Shown piece after piece: positions 1 through 9,700 of a stretch of DNA of 64,000 nt. The stretch's first letter is position 1. The number at the start of each line of letters is the position of its first letter. Source of the stretch: Qipengyuania sp. JC766 (GTDB lineage: Bacteria; Pseudomonadota; Alphaproteobacteria; Sphingomonadales; Sphingomonadaceae). The notes below the pieces were generated by a model. That model saw nothing but the letters and a program-made list of their open reading frames with translations. It was not told the DNA's origin and made no database searches. The stretch spans positions 806,001-870,000 of the forward strand of contig NZ_JBFEFL010000001.1 in NCBI RefSeq assembly GCF_040717445.1, in the 5' to 3' direction. The position numbers and the translations under genes were made by a program.

Positions 1-1
1 T

Positions 2-1006
2 CTCGAAAGCCTCGGCCAGATCATCGAGAACTCGCACTCTCCCGTCCTGATAACCGAGAACGATCGCGTCGCGCTGGCCAATCGCGCAGCGCGTCGGGAT
101 CTCGGGCGACACGTCATCGGACAGGACGCCCGGCTCGCTTTCCGTCATCCCGAAGCTGTCGCCCTGATCGAGTCGAAATCGAGCGGCCAGGCGGTGATCC
201 ACAATGTCGCGCGGCGCCGCGACCAGTGGCTCTTCGCGCGCCAGCAACTCGCCAGCGACATTGCCGTCATCGAACTGGTCAACCAGACGGCGCAGCAGGA
301 CATCGGTCGCGCGCACACCGACTTCGTCGCGAATGCCAGCCATGAATTGCGCACCCCCCTCGCCTCGATCATCGGCTATGTCGAAACGCTCCAGGAACAG
401 GCGGAGGATGTCGATCCGGCGATCGCGCAGCGCTTTCTCGGCACGATCCAGAGCGAGGCGAAACGCCTGCAGAACCTCGTCAGCGACCTCATGTCGCTTT
501 CCAGGGTGGAAGCGGAGAAGCACGATCCGCCAGCGGATATCGTCGATTTCGGCGCGCTGGTCCGACAGGCCGCACACGATGCCGCCGGACTGGAGCGCAC
601 GGCAAGGCTGGCTTTCGAACTCGCGGACGATGTGCATGTCATCGGTGATCCGCGCCAGCTCGAACAGCTCGTCCGCAACCTCGTCGACAATGCGCTCAAA
701 TACGGCACGGACGGTACGCCGGTCACCGTGACGCTCGATCGTGCAGCGGGCGAATACGCCCGGCTCACCGTCCGCGACCGCGGCGAGGGAATCGCGCGCG
801 AACATCTGCCCCACCTGACCCGCCGCTTCTATCGCACCAACCCCAGTCGCAGCCGCGCGTCGGGCGGAACGGGACTGGGTCTTGCGATCGTGAAGCACAT
901 CGTCGAACGCCATTCGGGCCGGTTGGATATCACCAGCGAACTGGGCGAAGGGACCACCGTGGTCGTCAGAATTCCGGAACATTCGCCGGTATCGGCGGCG
1001 GCGTAA
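2..1006 (+). CDS. phoR: PhoR, phosphate regulon sensor histidine kinase (5' end missing)
   Basis: The reading frame is open from base 2, so the gene starts before the window; about 334 codons are visible. The first ~80 codons look like a PAS domain. They are followed by a HisKA dimerisation domain with the phospho-acceptor box SHELRTPL (histidine at visible codon ~114), an N box (RNLVDNALKYG) and a G2 box (GTGLGLAIVKHIVERHSG). PhoR is a membrane kinase that autophosphorylates and phosphorylates PhoB when phosphate is scarce, and is restrained by PstSCAB/PhoU. Any N-terminal membrane segments would be upstream of the window. The direct neighbours pstCAB-phoU-phoB make this PhoR rather than another kinase of the same fold. 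Confidence 0.93.
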   Translation, partial: LESLGQIIENSHSPVLITENDRVALANRAARRDLGRHVIGQDARLAFRHPEAVALIESKSSGQAVIHNVARRRDQWLFARQQLASDIAVIELVNQTAQQDIGRAHTDFVANASHELRTPLASIIGYVETLQEQAEDVDPAIAQRFLGTIQSEAKRLQNLVSDLMSLSRVEAEKHDPPADIVDFGALVRQAAHDAAGLERTARLAFELADDVHVIGDPRQLEQLVRNLVDNALKYGTDGTPVTVTLDRAAGEYARLTVRDRGEGIAREHLPHLTRRFYRTNPSRSRASGGTGLGLAIVKHIVERHSGRLDITSELGEGTTVVVRIPEHSPVSAAA

Positions 1007-1177
1007 CATACGCGTAATATTCATTCGACAGGCGGATTTGTGTACAGCTTCGCCAAGACCCCGACCGACGTCGCGGGCCCGGCACGAACAAGGGATTCCA
1101 ACAGCGCCGATGCACAGGGTCTGCACTCGCAAGATGTCTGACGGATTCGGCCCGAATCGGCGGGGCGGGACCGCCTG

Positions 1178-2563
1178 ATGTCCGTCGCACTGCTGCTGTT
1201 GCTGGCGCTGGGTCTGGGCCTGGCAGGATGGCTTACGGGCCGCGCCCGGGCTTGGGCTTTCCACAAGAAGTCCGATTCGAAGCGACTGGCTTCCCTGCCC
1301 GGATATCACGCGTGGTATCTGGCCCTGTGGGTCTTCATTCCGGTGCTGGCCTTCATCGCGATCTGGTCGGCCCTCTCTCCCTATCTGATCACGCAGTCCG
1401 TGCTGGCATCTCCCGCGGCCGATAGCCTTCCGGAATTCGGCTTCCAGCGGGAAACTATGCTCCAGGAAGCCCGTGCAGTTGCCAGCGGCAACGCATCCGG
1501 CGTCTTCAATCCCGGCGCGCAGGGACTGGTGCAGCCATTCGAGGAGGCCATCTCCTTCTATGGCATCATCGGCATATTGGTGACTCTGCTGATCGCGTTC
1601 GTCGGCGGCGTCTACGCTTTCCTCAAGCTGAAGCCGGATTTCCGGGCACGCACCCGGGTCGAGCGAATCGTCATGGCGATTCTCCTGCTGGCATCGCTCG
1701 TCGCGATTCTCACGACCTTCGGTATCGTCGCCAGCCTCGTGTTCGAAACCGTCCGCTTTTTCGGAATGGTCGACCCCGTCTCGTTCCTGACCGGGACGCA
1801 GTGGGGTCCCGATCCCACGACGGCACCCGATGCGGCCGATCCGACGCGGTACGGCGCCATTCCACTGTTCTGGGGCACCATCTTCATCGGCGCGATCATT
1901 GCCATGATCGTTGCCATTCCGCTGGGCCTGATGAGCGCCGTCTATCTGACCCAGTACGCCGCCCCGACGGTGCGACGCTGGATCAAGCCCGCGCTCGAGA
2001 TACTCGCGGGCGTGCCGACGGTCGTTTACGGTTACTTTGCCGCCCTGACCGTGGCGCCCTTCATCCGCGACATCGCGCAGGCCGTGGGCATCAGCAACGC
2101 ATCGAGCGAAAGTGCGCTGGCCGCCGGCCTCGTGATGGGCGTCATGATCATCCCGTTCGTCTCGTCGATGGCGGACGATTCGATCGCGGCCGTTCCGAGT
2201 TCGATGCGCGACGGGAGCCTGGCAATGGGTGCCACCCGGTCGGAGACGATCAAGAAGGTGTTGGTGCCCGCCGCCCTTCCCGGCATCGTGGCGGGCGTGA
2301 TGCTCGCCGTCAGCCGCGCGATCGGCGAGACGATGATCGTCGTCATGGCGGCCTCCACCGCCGCCAACCTGACCGGAAACCCGCTGGAAGCGATGACCAC
2401 GGTGACGGTCCAGATCGTCGCCCTGCTGACCGGCGAGGGCAGCTTCGACCATCCCGCGACGCTGGCGGCCTTTGCGCTCGGCTTCGTACTGTTCCTGGTC
2501 ACCCTTGCGCTCAACTACATCGCCCTGCGCGTCGTGAAGAGGTTCCGCGAAGCCTATGAGTGA
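1178..2563 (+). CDS. pstC: PstC, phosphate ABC transporter permease
   Basis: A 461-residue inner-membrane permease and one half of the PstCA channel for high-affinity phosphate uptake. It has a hydrophobic N-terminal helix, a long polar/periplasmic insert (about residues 75-125) and a C-terminal binding-protein-dependent transport domain (about 215-455) with the EAA-type loop around GSLAMGATRSETIKKVLVPAALPGI. It is longer than E. coli PstC (319 aa) because of the N-terminal extension, which is usual in alphaproteobacteria. The ATG overlaps no other gene and sits 171 bp after phoR. Its stop overlaps the pstA start by 8 nt, implying translational coupling. No pstS is visible nearby. Confidence 0.93.
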   Translation: MSVALLLLLALGLGLAGWLTGRARAWAFHKKSDSKRLASLPGYHAWYLALWVFIPVLAFIAIWSALSPYLITQSVLASPAADSLPEFGFQRETMLQEARAVASGNASGVFNPGAQGLVQPFEEAISFYGIIGILVTLLIAFVGGVYAFLKLKPDFRARTRVERIVMAILLLASLVAILTTFGIVASLVFETVRFFGMVDPVSFLTGTQWGPDPTTAPDAADPTRYGAIPLFWGTIFIGAIIAMIVAIPLGLMSAVYLTQYAAPTVRRWIKPALEILAGVPTVVYGYFAALTVAPFIRDIAQAVGISNASSESALAAGLVMGVMIIPFVSSMADDSIAAVPSSMRDGSLAMGATRSETIKKVLVPAALPGIVAGVMLAVSRAIGETMIVVMAASTAANLTGNPLEAMTTVTVQIVALLTGEGSFDHPATLAAFALGFVLFLVTLALNYIALRVVKRFREAYE

Positions 2564-3821
2564 AGTCTCGGCCCCTCCCCGCAACCTTCCGACCCGCTCG
2601 GCTGCCTTCGAAAGGCGGCTGAAGAAGCGCTATGCGTCCGAGCGGCGATTCAAGCTGCTGGGACTTTCGGCGATCGTCTTCTCGGTTGCGGTCCTCGTCC
2701 TGTTGCTCGGCAATATGCTGTGGAACGGGATCGGCGGCTTCCAGCGGACCGAAGTGCCGGTCACGATCAATTTCGCGGAATCGCCCGTGTCGGCCAATCC
2801 CGACGTCCTGCAGCAACCCGGCGGCGAGCAGAACCTGGAACTGCAGGGCCTGCCGCAGATCGTCGCAACCGCGGCCGAACAGTCGCTCGGATCGGAAGCG
2901 GCAGAGCATATCAGCGTGAATGCCTGGCGTACCGTCGCACAGGAAATCATCGCCAATACGGCGAATGCGCAAGGGGAACGCACTTTCTGGGTACCGGCCA
3001 GCCCCGATCTCGCCACTGCCTATTCCGACGACGGCGATCCGCAGCTTCAGGCGCTTGCCGACGGGCTCGACGAACGCGGCCTGATCGCCAACAACTTCGA
3101 TTTCGGGTTCCTGCAACGCTCGGACGCCACCGATCCGCAGGAAGCCGGTATCTGGGGCGCGCTGAAGGGGTCCATGCTGACGATGCTGGTGACGCTCGTC
3201 CTCGCTTTCCCCATCGGCGTGCTGGCCGCACTGTACCTTGAGGAATTCGCGCCCAAGAACCGCTGGACCGATATCATTGAGGTGTCGATCAACAATCTCG
3301 CCGCGGTCCCTTCGATCATCTTCGGGCTGCTCGGGCTGGCCGTCTTCCTGACCATATTCCCGAACTTCCGGTCCGCGCCGATTATCGGCGGCATGACCCT
3401 CGCGCTGATGACCATGCCGGTCATTGTGATTTCCGGCCGCAACGCCATCAAGGCGGTACCGCCCTCAATCAGGGACGGCGCGCTTGGTGTGGGGGCCTCG
3501 CCGTTGCAGGTCGTGTTCCACCACGTCCTCCCGCTCGCCCTGCCCGGTATCCTTACCGGAACCATCATCGGCATGGCACGCGCGCTGGGCGAGACCGCAC
3601 CGCTGCTCATGATCGGCATGCGTGCCTTCGTGGCGACTCCGCCGGCCGACTTCACGGCGCCGGCGACGGTCCTGCCGGTCCAGATATTCCTGTGGTCCGA
3701 CGAGATCGATCGCGGCTTCGTCGAACGCACATCCGCTGCTATCATCGTGCTGCTGCTGTTCCTCCTGCTGATGAACGGCGTGGCCATTTATCTTCGCAAC
3801 AAATTCGAGAAAACCTGGTGA
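2556..3821 (+). CDS. pstA: PstA, phosphate ABC transporter permease
   Basis: A 421-residue partner permease of PstC. It has an N-terminal membrane anchor (about residues 38-55), a roughly 130-residue periplasmic-type region of the DUF3333 kind seen in alphaproteobacterial PstA, and a C-terminal transport domain (about 200-415) with the cytoplasmic loop [25 protein letters not shown] for contact with PstB. The ATG at 2556 lies inside the end of pstC, and the TGA stop is shared with the GTG start of pstB (GTGA), so the three pst genes are translationally coupled. Confidence 0.93.
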   Translation: MSEVSAPPRNLPTRSAAFERRLKKRYASERRFKLLGLSAIVFSVAVLVLLLGNMLWNGIGGFQRTEVPVTINFAESPVSANPDVLQQPGGEQNLELQGLPQIVATAAEQSLGSEAAEHISVNAWRTVAQEIIANTANAQGERTFWVPASPDLATAYSDDGDPQLQALADGLDERGLIANNFDFGFLQRSDATDPQEAGIWGALKGSMLTMLVTLVLAFPIGVLAALYLEEFAPKNRWTDIIEVSINNLAAVPSIIFGLLGLAVFLTIFPNFRSAPIIGGMTLALMTMPVIVISGRNAIKAVPPSIRDGALGVGASPLQVVFHHVLPLALPGILTGTIIGMARALGETAPLLMIGMRAFVATPPADFTAPATVLPVQIFLWSDEIDRGFVERTSAAIIVLLLFLLLMNGVAIYLRNKFEKTW

Positions 3822-4606
3822 CAGTCATTCACGACAACCTCGAGCCGACCGAAACCAAGATCCGGGCGCAGGACGTCTCCGTCTGGTACGGCGAAAAGAA
3901 GGCGATCGACGGCGTGACTGTCGATATCCCGAACCGGTTCGTGACCGCGTTCATCGGTCCGTCGGGCTGCGGCAAGTCGACCTTCCTGCGCGTCCTCAAC
4001 CGGATGAACGACACGATCGCCTCGGCCCGCGTCGAAGGCGATATCCTGCTCGATGGGGAGAACATCTACGATCCCAGCATCGACGTGGTCCAGTTGCGCG
4101 CCAGGGTCGGGATGGTCTTCCAGAAGCCCAACCCTTTTCCTAAGTCGATTTACGACAACGTGGCCTACGGTCCCCGCATCCACGGCATCGCCTCGGGCAA
4201 GGACGAACTCGACACGATCGTCGAGAAGTCGCTCAAGCGCGCAGGGCTATGGGAAGAGGTGAAAGACCGGCTGAGCGACAGCGGAACAGCTCTTTCCGGC
4301 GGTCAGCAGCAACGCCTGTGCATCGCGCGCGCGATCGCGGTCGATCCAGAGGTCATCCTGATGGACGAGCCCTGCTCCGCCCTGGACCCGATCGCCACTG
4401 CGCGGATCGAGGAACTGATCGAGGATCTGCGGCATCGCTACGCGATCGTCATCGTAACCCACTCGATGCAGCAGGCCGCACGTGTGAGCCAGCGGACCGC
4501 CTTCTTCCATCTGGGTGAAATGGTCGAATACGGCGAAACGGACGCCATGTTCACAAACCCGATAGAAGAGCGTACAAAAGACTATATCACAGGACGTTAC
4601 GGTTGA
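3818..4606 (+). CDS. pstB: PstB, phosphate ABC transporter ATPase
   Basis: A 262-residue ABC ATPase that powers PstCA. Walker [10 protein letters not shown], the signature [17 protein letters not shown] and Walker [14 protein letters not shown] are intact, and the C-terminus ([12 protein letters not shown]) is the usual PstB ending. The frame is open further upstream, but only inside pstA. GTG at 3818 gives a standard-length protein and overlaps the pstA stop as GTGA, so it is the preferred start. The stop is followed at once by phoU. Confidence 0.95.
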   Translation: MTVIHDNLEPTETKIRAQDVSVWYGEKKAIDGVTVDIPNRFVTAFIGPSGCGKSTFLRVLNRMNDTIASARVEGDILLDGENIYDPSIDVVQLRARVGMVFQKPNPFPKSIYDNVAYGPRIHGIASGKDELDTIVEKSLKRAGLWEEVKDRLSDSGTALSGGQQQRLCIARAIAVDPEVILMDEPCSALDPIATARIEELIEDLRHRYAIVIVTHSMQQAARVSQRTAFFHLGEMVEYGETDAMFTNPIEERTKDYITGRYG

Positions 4607-5274
4607 TGGCCGAGCATACAGTCAAATCTTTCGATGAAGACATCATTCGCCTCCGCGGCCTGATCGCGGAGATGGGCGGGCTTGCCGAACAGGCAGTGCA
4701 GGACGGGCTGACGGCCCTCCTTCGTGGTGATGAGAGCCTGGCGGCATCGGTGGTGGAAGGCGACAAGAAGCTCGACGCCATGGAAGCCGAAGTCGATCGC
4801 CTCGCCGTGCGGATCATCGCGCTGCGCGCGCCCATGGCGGACGACCTTCGCGAAGTGATCGCCGCGCTCAAGATCGCGGGCGTCATCGAGCGGATCGGCG
4901 ACTATGCCAAGAACATCGCCAAGCGCGTCGACTACATGGAGGACTACAAGCGGTTCGAACCGCTCACGCTGCTTCCCGCGATGGGCGAGATCGCGGCCGA
5001 AATGGTCCATGACGTCCTCCACGCCTATGCCTCACGCAATGCGGACCTAGCGATCGAGGTCATCGACACGGATGCCAAGGTGGACGCGTTCTACAACAGC
5101 ATTTTCCGCAACGTGACCAGTTACATGGTCGAGAATCCTGCGACCATTTCGAGCGCGGCGCAGTTGCTGTTCGTGGCCCGCAACCTGGAACGCATCGGCG
5201 ACCATGCCACCAACGTTGCCGAAATGGTGCACTTCGCGGCCACCGGGGAGTATCCGCCCGAACGCGACCGGTAA
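4606..5274 (+). CDS. phoU: PhoU, phosphate signalling protein
   Basis: A 222-residue protein of two tandem PhoU helical-bundle repeats. The conserved signatures recur: IGDYAKNIAKRV in repeat one and RNLERIGDHATNVAEMV in repeat two. PhoU links the Pst transporter to PhoR and keeps the regulon off when phosphate is plentiful. ATG at 4606 overlaps the pstB stop (TGATG); an in-frame TTG one codon earlier is a less likely start. Confidence 0.95.
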   Translation: MAEHTVKSFDEDIIRLRGLIAEMGGLAEQAVQDGLTALLRGDESLAASVVEGDKKLDAMEAEVDRLAVRIIALRAPMADDLREVIAALKIAGVIERIGDYAKNIAKRVDYMEDYKRFEPLTLLPAMGEIAAEMVHDVLHAYASRNADLAIEVIDTDAKVDAFYNSIFRNVTSYMVENPATISSAAQLLFVARNLERIGDHATNVAEMVHFAATGEYPPERDR

Positions 5275-5276
5275 CA

Positions 5277-5310
5277 TCGTCACATAAGTGTCGCCAAACC
5301 GTCATAGCGA
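5277..5310 (+). promoter_or_regulatory. Candidate Pho box upstream of phoB
   Basis: The 52-bp phoU-phoB gap holds three consecutive 11-bp units beginning at 5278, 5289 and 5300. Each starts (C/T)GTC followed by a purine: CGTCACATAAG, TGTCGCCAAAC and CGTCATAGCGA. The 11-bp periodicity and TGTCA-like core are the known features of PhoB binding sites, so phoB may have an autoregulated promoter inside the operon. The match is imperfect, and no clear -10 was identified. Confidence 0.4.
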
Positions 5311-5326
5311 CGGTAGGACCACTCAC

Positions 5327-6034
5327 ATGAAATCGGGAACGAAAGTCATGGCGGCAGCCAAGCTTCTCCTTGTCGAAGACGATCCGGCCCTTTCCGAACT
5401 GCTCGAATTCCGCTTCGAGAACGAAGGCTACGAAGTTCGCTGCACGTCCGATGGCGACGAAGCGCTGATCCTGGCGAACGAGGACGTTCCCGACCTCATC
5501 ATTCTCGACTGGATGATCGACGGGACTAGCGGGATAGAGGTCTGTCGCCGCCTGCGCCGCACGAAGGAAACGGCACACGTCCCCATCATCATGCTGACCG
5601 CGCGCGAAGCGGAGGACGATCGCATCCGCGGCCTCGAAACGGGCGCGGACGATTATCTGACCAAGCCGTTCAGCCCGCGCGAACTCCTCGCGCGCGTGGC
5701 GGCGGTCATGCGACGGATCCGGCCCGCGCTCGCAGGCGAGGCGATCGAGGTAGGAGATATCCGGCTCGATCCGGTGGCCCACAAGGTGGAACGGCGCGGT
5801 CGTTCGCTGCAACTCGGCCCTACCGAATACCGCCTGCTCAAGTTCTTCATGGAAAGCCCCGGTCGCGTCTTCAGCCGCGGACAGCTGCTGGACGGCGTAT
5901 GGGGTACGGGCAGCGACATCGAGCTGCGAACCGTGGACGTGCACATCAGGCGCTTGCGCAAGGCGATCGAGCTGGAAGGATCGAAGGACCCGATCCGCAC
6001 CGTGCGGTCCGCTGGCTACGCGATGGAAGGCTAG
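5327..6034 (+). CDS. phoB: PhoB, phosphate response regulator
   Basis: An OmpR-family response regulator. The receiver domain has the acidic pocket EDD, the phospho-acceptor in LIILDWMIDG and the switch lysine in DDYLTKPFSPREL. The C-terminal winged helix carries QLGPTEYRLLKFFM and RTVDVHIRRLRKAIE. It activates phosphate-starvation genes after phosphorylation by PhoR. ATG at 5327 has an AGGA about 9 nt upstream. ATG at 5348 (MAAAKLLLVEDD) fits the family length better and is a real alternative. The stop codon shares the palindromic CTAG with the convergent extensin-like gene. Confidence 0.93.
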   Translation: MKSGTKVMAAAKLLLVEDDPALSELLEFRFENEGYEVRCTSDGDEALILANEDVPDLIILDWMIDGTSGIEVCRRLRRTKETAHVPIIMLTAREAEDDRIRGLETGADDYLTKPFSPRELLARVAAVMRRIRPALAGEAIEVGDIRLDPVAHKVERRGRSLQLGPTEYRLLKFFMESPGRVFSRGQLLDGVWGTGSDIELRTVDVHIRRLRKAIELEGSKDPIRTVRSAGYAMEG

Positions 6035-6771
6035 CGGCAGACTCCGAAGCTGCGCCCCGCCATGTCGAAATGGAAATGGTCCCGATGCGCCTCGTTGTAT
6101 TCCGGTGAAAGCACCGTCCCGAACAGCCCGCACGCCCCGTCCCGCGCCTCGCGCAGGAACGCCGCGCCATTGTCCTCGCCTTCCCAGTCTCCCAGCACGC
6201 TGATCCGCGTTCCGTCGTCCAGGACGAAGGCGGCGATGTCGATCGCATTGCCGGTCGCGTGTTCGCTCCAGGGTCCGCTGCCGCGCCCGTAAAGCCGCCG
6301 GCAGCTGAACGATCCGAAATGCTCCACCTCGGCGACGGCACTGCCGTAGCGCTCCTGCGCAGCGGGCTGCACCACGTCGCGCATCCAGAGCTCCATCGCG
6401 ATCCCGACCGGGCAGGTCGTGGGCGGCGGTGCGGGTGAGAGCGGCAGGTCGCCGAGCACTGTCCGGTCTTCCCGGCGGCACGGCCCCTCGCCCGCCGGTT
6501 CGAGCGCGGTGAAAGTCACGTCGCTGCGTTCCAGCACCGCGCGGCAGGCATCGGGATCGTCCCTCAGCGCCACGAGCTTGTTCTCGGTCGTCCACCCGGG
6601 CGGATCGCGCAGGTCGAGCGGCGCCCACGGATCGTGCTGCGGATTTTCCGCGAGCCAGGCCCGTCCGAACAGGAACGCGGCACCGACGACGAGCAGGACT
6701 ATGACCCTGCGATCCCCCGCGAACCGCCCGATGCGCTTCGATATCGTCCAGGTCCGATCTGCGTCTGCCAT
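6031..6771 (-). CDS. Extensin-like C-terminal domain protein, membrane-anchored
   Basis: About 246 residues. A single hydrophobic helix near residues 22-40 (VIVLLVVGAAFLFG) is followed by an extensin-like C-terminal domain. Its hallmarks are the CPVGIAMELWMRD entry, the WSEHATGNAIDI motif and the HRDHFHFDMAG ending, whose histidines and aspartates resemble D-Ala-D-Ala carboxypeptidase metal sites. Paired cysteines are present. It is probably a periplasmic cell-wall protein, but its biochemical activity is unknown. The chosen ATG is 2 nt after the dnaE2 stop. Starts at 6852 or 6882 would overlap dnaE2 and give an unlikely polar leader. Confidence 0.8.
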   Translation of the reverse strand: MADADRTWTISKRIGRFAGDRRVIVLLVVGAAFLFGRAWLAENPQHDPWAPLDLRDPPGWTTENKLVALRDDPDACRAVLERSDVTFTALEPAGEGPCRREDRTVLGDLPLSPAPPPTTCPVGIAMELWMRDVVQPAAQERYGSAVAEVEHFGSFSCRRLYGRGSGPWSEHATGNAIDIAAFVLDDGTRISVLGDWEGEDNGAAFLREARDGACGLFGTVLSPEYNEAHRDHFHFDMAGRSFGVCR

Positions 6772-6773
6772 GC

Positions 6774-9700
6774 TCAATGAAAGTCGCGTGACTTCGGAAT
6801 GATCCGGACATCGCGCGGATGGCCGCCCGCCTGCGGGCCGTGGAAGCCGCATTCGCGATTTCCCGCCGGCGGCTCCTGCCATGGCTCGACCGGCCTGTAG
6901 GGATCGTTCGCGCCGCTGCGAAGGTCGTCGCGCGGATTGGTCTTGTTGCCGGGCAGCGGGCTGTTCACGTGGTCCGCACGCGCGATCGAGGGCCGCAGCA
7001 TGTCGTCCGACAGCTTGTGCAGTTGCTGGCTCGCATCGGTCATGTGGTGGGCGATGACATGGATGACCTCGTCGTCATATTCGACCCGTCCCCGCACTTC
7101 CATCAGCCGCGCGCCCATCACGACGGTCCGCTGCCTTTCCTTGAGGTCCGGCCACACGACCAGGTTGATCACGCCGGTCTCGTCCTCCAGCGTGATGAAG
7201 CACACGCCCTTGGCGCTGCCGGGACGCTGCCGGATCAGCACGACACCGGCGACCTGGACCATGGAACGGAACTTGCGATCCCGCAGTTCGCAGGCGCGCA
7301 CGAAACCGCGCTCGGCAAGCTCGGGCCGCAGGAATGCCATCGGGTGCGCTTTCAGGCTCAGCCGGGTGGTCTGGTAATCGGCGACCACTTCCTCACTCAT
7401 CGGCATGATCGGGAGCTTCGTCTGCCGGCGCTCCGCCCCCTCGTCGCGCTCGCGGGCCGCCGCGAACAGGGGCAGGTCGGGTGCCCCCACAAGGCTGCGC
7501 GCATCCCACAGGGCGCGCCTGCGCGAAAGACCGATCGAATTGAAGCAGTCCGCACTGGCAAGGCGTTCCACATGCGCGGGCGACAGGCCGGCCCGGTCGC
7601 GCAATTCGCGCACATCGGCATAGCGACCGCGCTCGGCGCGTTCCGCCACCAGTCGCGCCGCGACATGTTCGGGCAGGCCGTCGATCTGCCGCAGGCCGAG
7701 CCGCAGGGCGACATGCCGGTCCAGGCGGCCTTCGTCCCCGGCCCGGCCGCCGGGAGCGGACATCGTTTCCAGCGTGCAGTCCCATTGCGAGGCGTTCACG
7801 TCCGCCGGCAACACCTCCACCCCATGCTCGCGCGCGTCGCGCACGATCTGCGCCGGGGCGTAGAAGCCCATGGGCTGCGAATTCAGCAGCGCGCAGCCGA
7901 AGGCGGCCGGGAAATGGCATTTGAGCCAGCTGCTGACATAGACGAGGTGGGCGAAGCTGGCGGCGTGGCTTTCCGGGAAACCGTATTCACCGAACCCGCG
8001 GATCTGGTTGAAGCAGCGCTGGGCGAATTCGCGATCGTATCCGCGATCCACCATCCGCTCGACCATCATGTCCTGCAATTCGTCCACCATGCCGCGGCTG
8101 CGGAAGGTGGCCATCGCCTTGCGCAGCCGGTTGGCTTCCTTGGAACTGAACTTCGCCGCGTCGAGCGCGATCTTCATCGCCTGTTCCTGAAAGATCGGCA
8201 CGCCCAGCGTGCGTTCGAGAATGCTGGAAAGCTCGTCCGGCGGACCGTGTTTGGGGGACGGCGCCGGTATCGTCACCTGCTCCGCACCCCTCCGGCGCTT
8301 CAGATAGGGATGCACCATATCCCCTTGGATCGGCCCCGGCCGCACGATCGCGACCTGGATCACCAGGTCGTAGAACTCCCGTGGGCGCAGGCGCGGCAGC
8401 ATGTTCATCTGCGCCCGGCTTTCGACCTGGAACACGCCGAGCGAGTCCCCCTTGCGCAGCATGGCGTAGGTTTCCGGATCCTCCCGCGGAACGCCGGCCA
8501 GTTCCATCGGCCGGTCGTGATGGTCTTCCAGCAGGTCGAAGCATTTCTTGATGCAGGTCAGCATCCCCAGCGCCAAGACATCGACCTTGAGGATGCCCAG
8601 CGCCTCTATGTCGTCCTTGTCCCACTCGATGAAACTGCGATCCGCCATCGCGCCATTGCCGATCGGGACCGTCTCCGTCAGCGCGCCTTCGGTCAGGATG
8701 AAGCCGCCGACATGCTGGCTGAGGTGGCGCGGCATGCCGATCATCTGCCGGGTCAGCGCGAGCACCCGGCGCAGGTGTGGGTCGCCTATGTCCATTCCCG
8801 TCTCGGCGACATGCCCTTCCCCGATCTCGCGGCCCCATCCACCCCAGACCGTCCGCGCCAGGGCGGAAGTGACATCCTCGGAAAGCCCCATCGCCTTGCC
8901 CACTTCCCGGATCGCCATGCGGGGACGGTAATGGATGACCGTGGCGGCGATACCGGCCCGGTGGCGGCCGTATTTGCGATAGAGGTACTGGATCACTTCC
9001 TCGCGCCGCTCGTGCTCGAAATCGACGTCGATGTCGGGCGGCTCCTTGCGGTCTTCGGAAATGAAGCGATCGAACAGCAGCTGGTGCTGCGCCGGATCCA
9101 CGCTGGTTATGCCGAGGCAATAGCAGACCGCCGAATTGGCCGCGCTGCCCCTGCCCTGGCACAGGATCGGCGGATCGACCTGGTTGCGGGCGAAATCCAC
9201 GATGTCCTTGATGGTGAGGAAGTACCGGGCAAGGTCCATCTTGCCGATCAGCGCCAGTTCCTTTTCCAACGTCGCCCGCACGGCATCGGGAAGCCCGCCC
9301 GGATACCGCCACTGCGCGCCCTTCCAGGTTTCCTCTTCCAGGTATTCCTGCGGCCCCATCCCGTCGGGATAGATTTCCTCGGGGTATTCGTAGCGCAGCT
9401 GGTCCAGGCTGAATTCGCACGCATCGGCCACCGTGCGGGCCGCCGCAATGGCGTGCGGCCAGCGTTCGAAAAGCTTCACCATCGTTTCCGGCGGCTTCAG
9501 GTACCGTTCCGCATTGGCGGCGAGCAGATGGCCTGCCTGCGCCACCGTCGTCTTGTGGCGGATCGCGGTCATGACGTCCTGCAGCGGCCGGCGCTGCGGT
9601 TCGTGGTAATGCACGTCGTTGGTGGCAAGGATCGTCAGGCCGTTCTGGCGGGCCAGCGCATCAAGCGTGGCGATCCGCGCGATATCGTCGCCCGCATACA

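Noticed and set aside
5060-6811. A 583-codon minus-strand frame covering phoU, phoB and the extensin-like gene
   Set aside because: It runs antisense to two well-conserved genes, is Arg/Gly-rich and has no domain; treated as a GC shadow.
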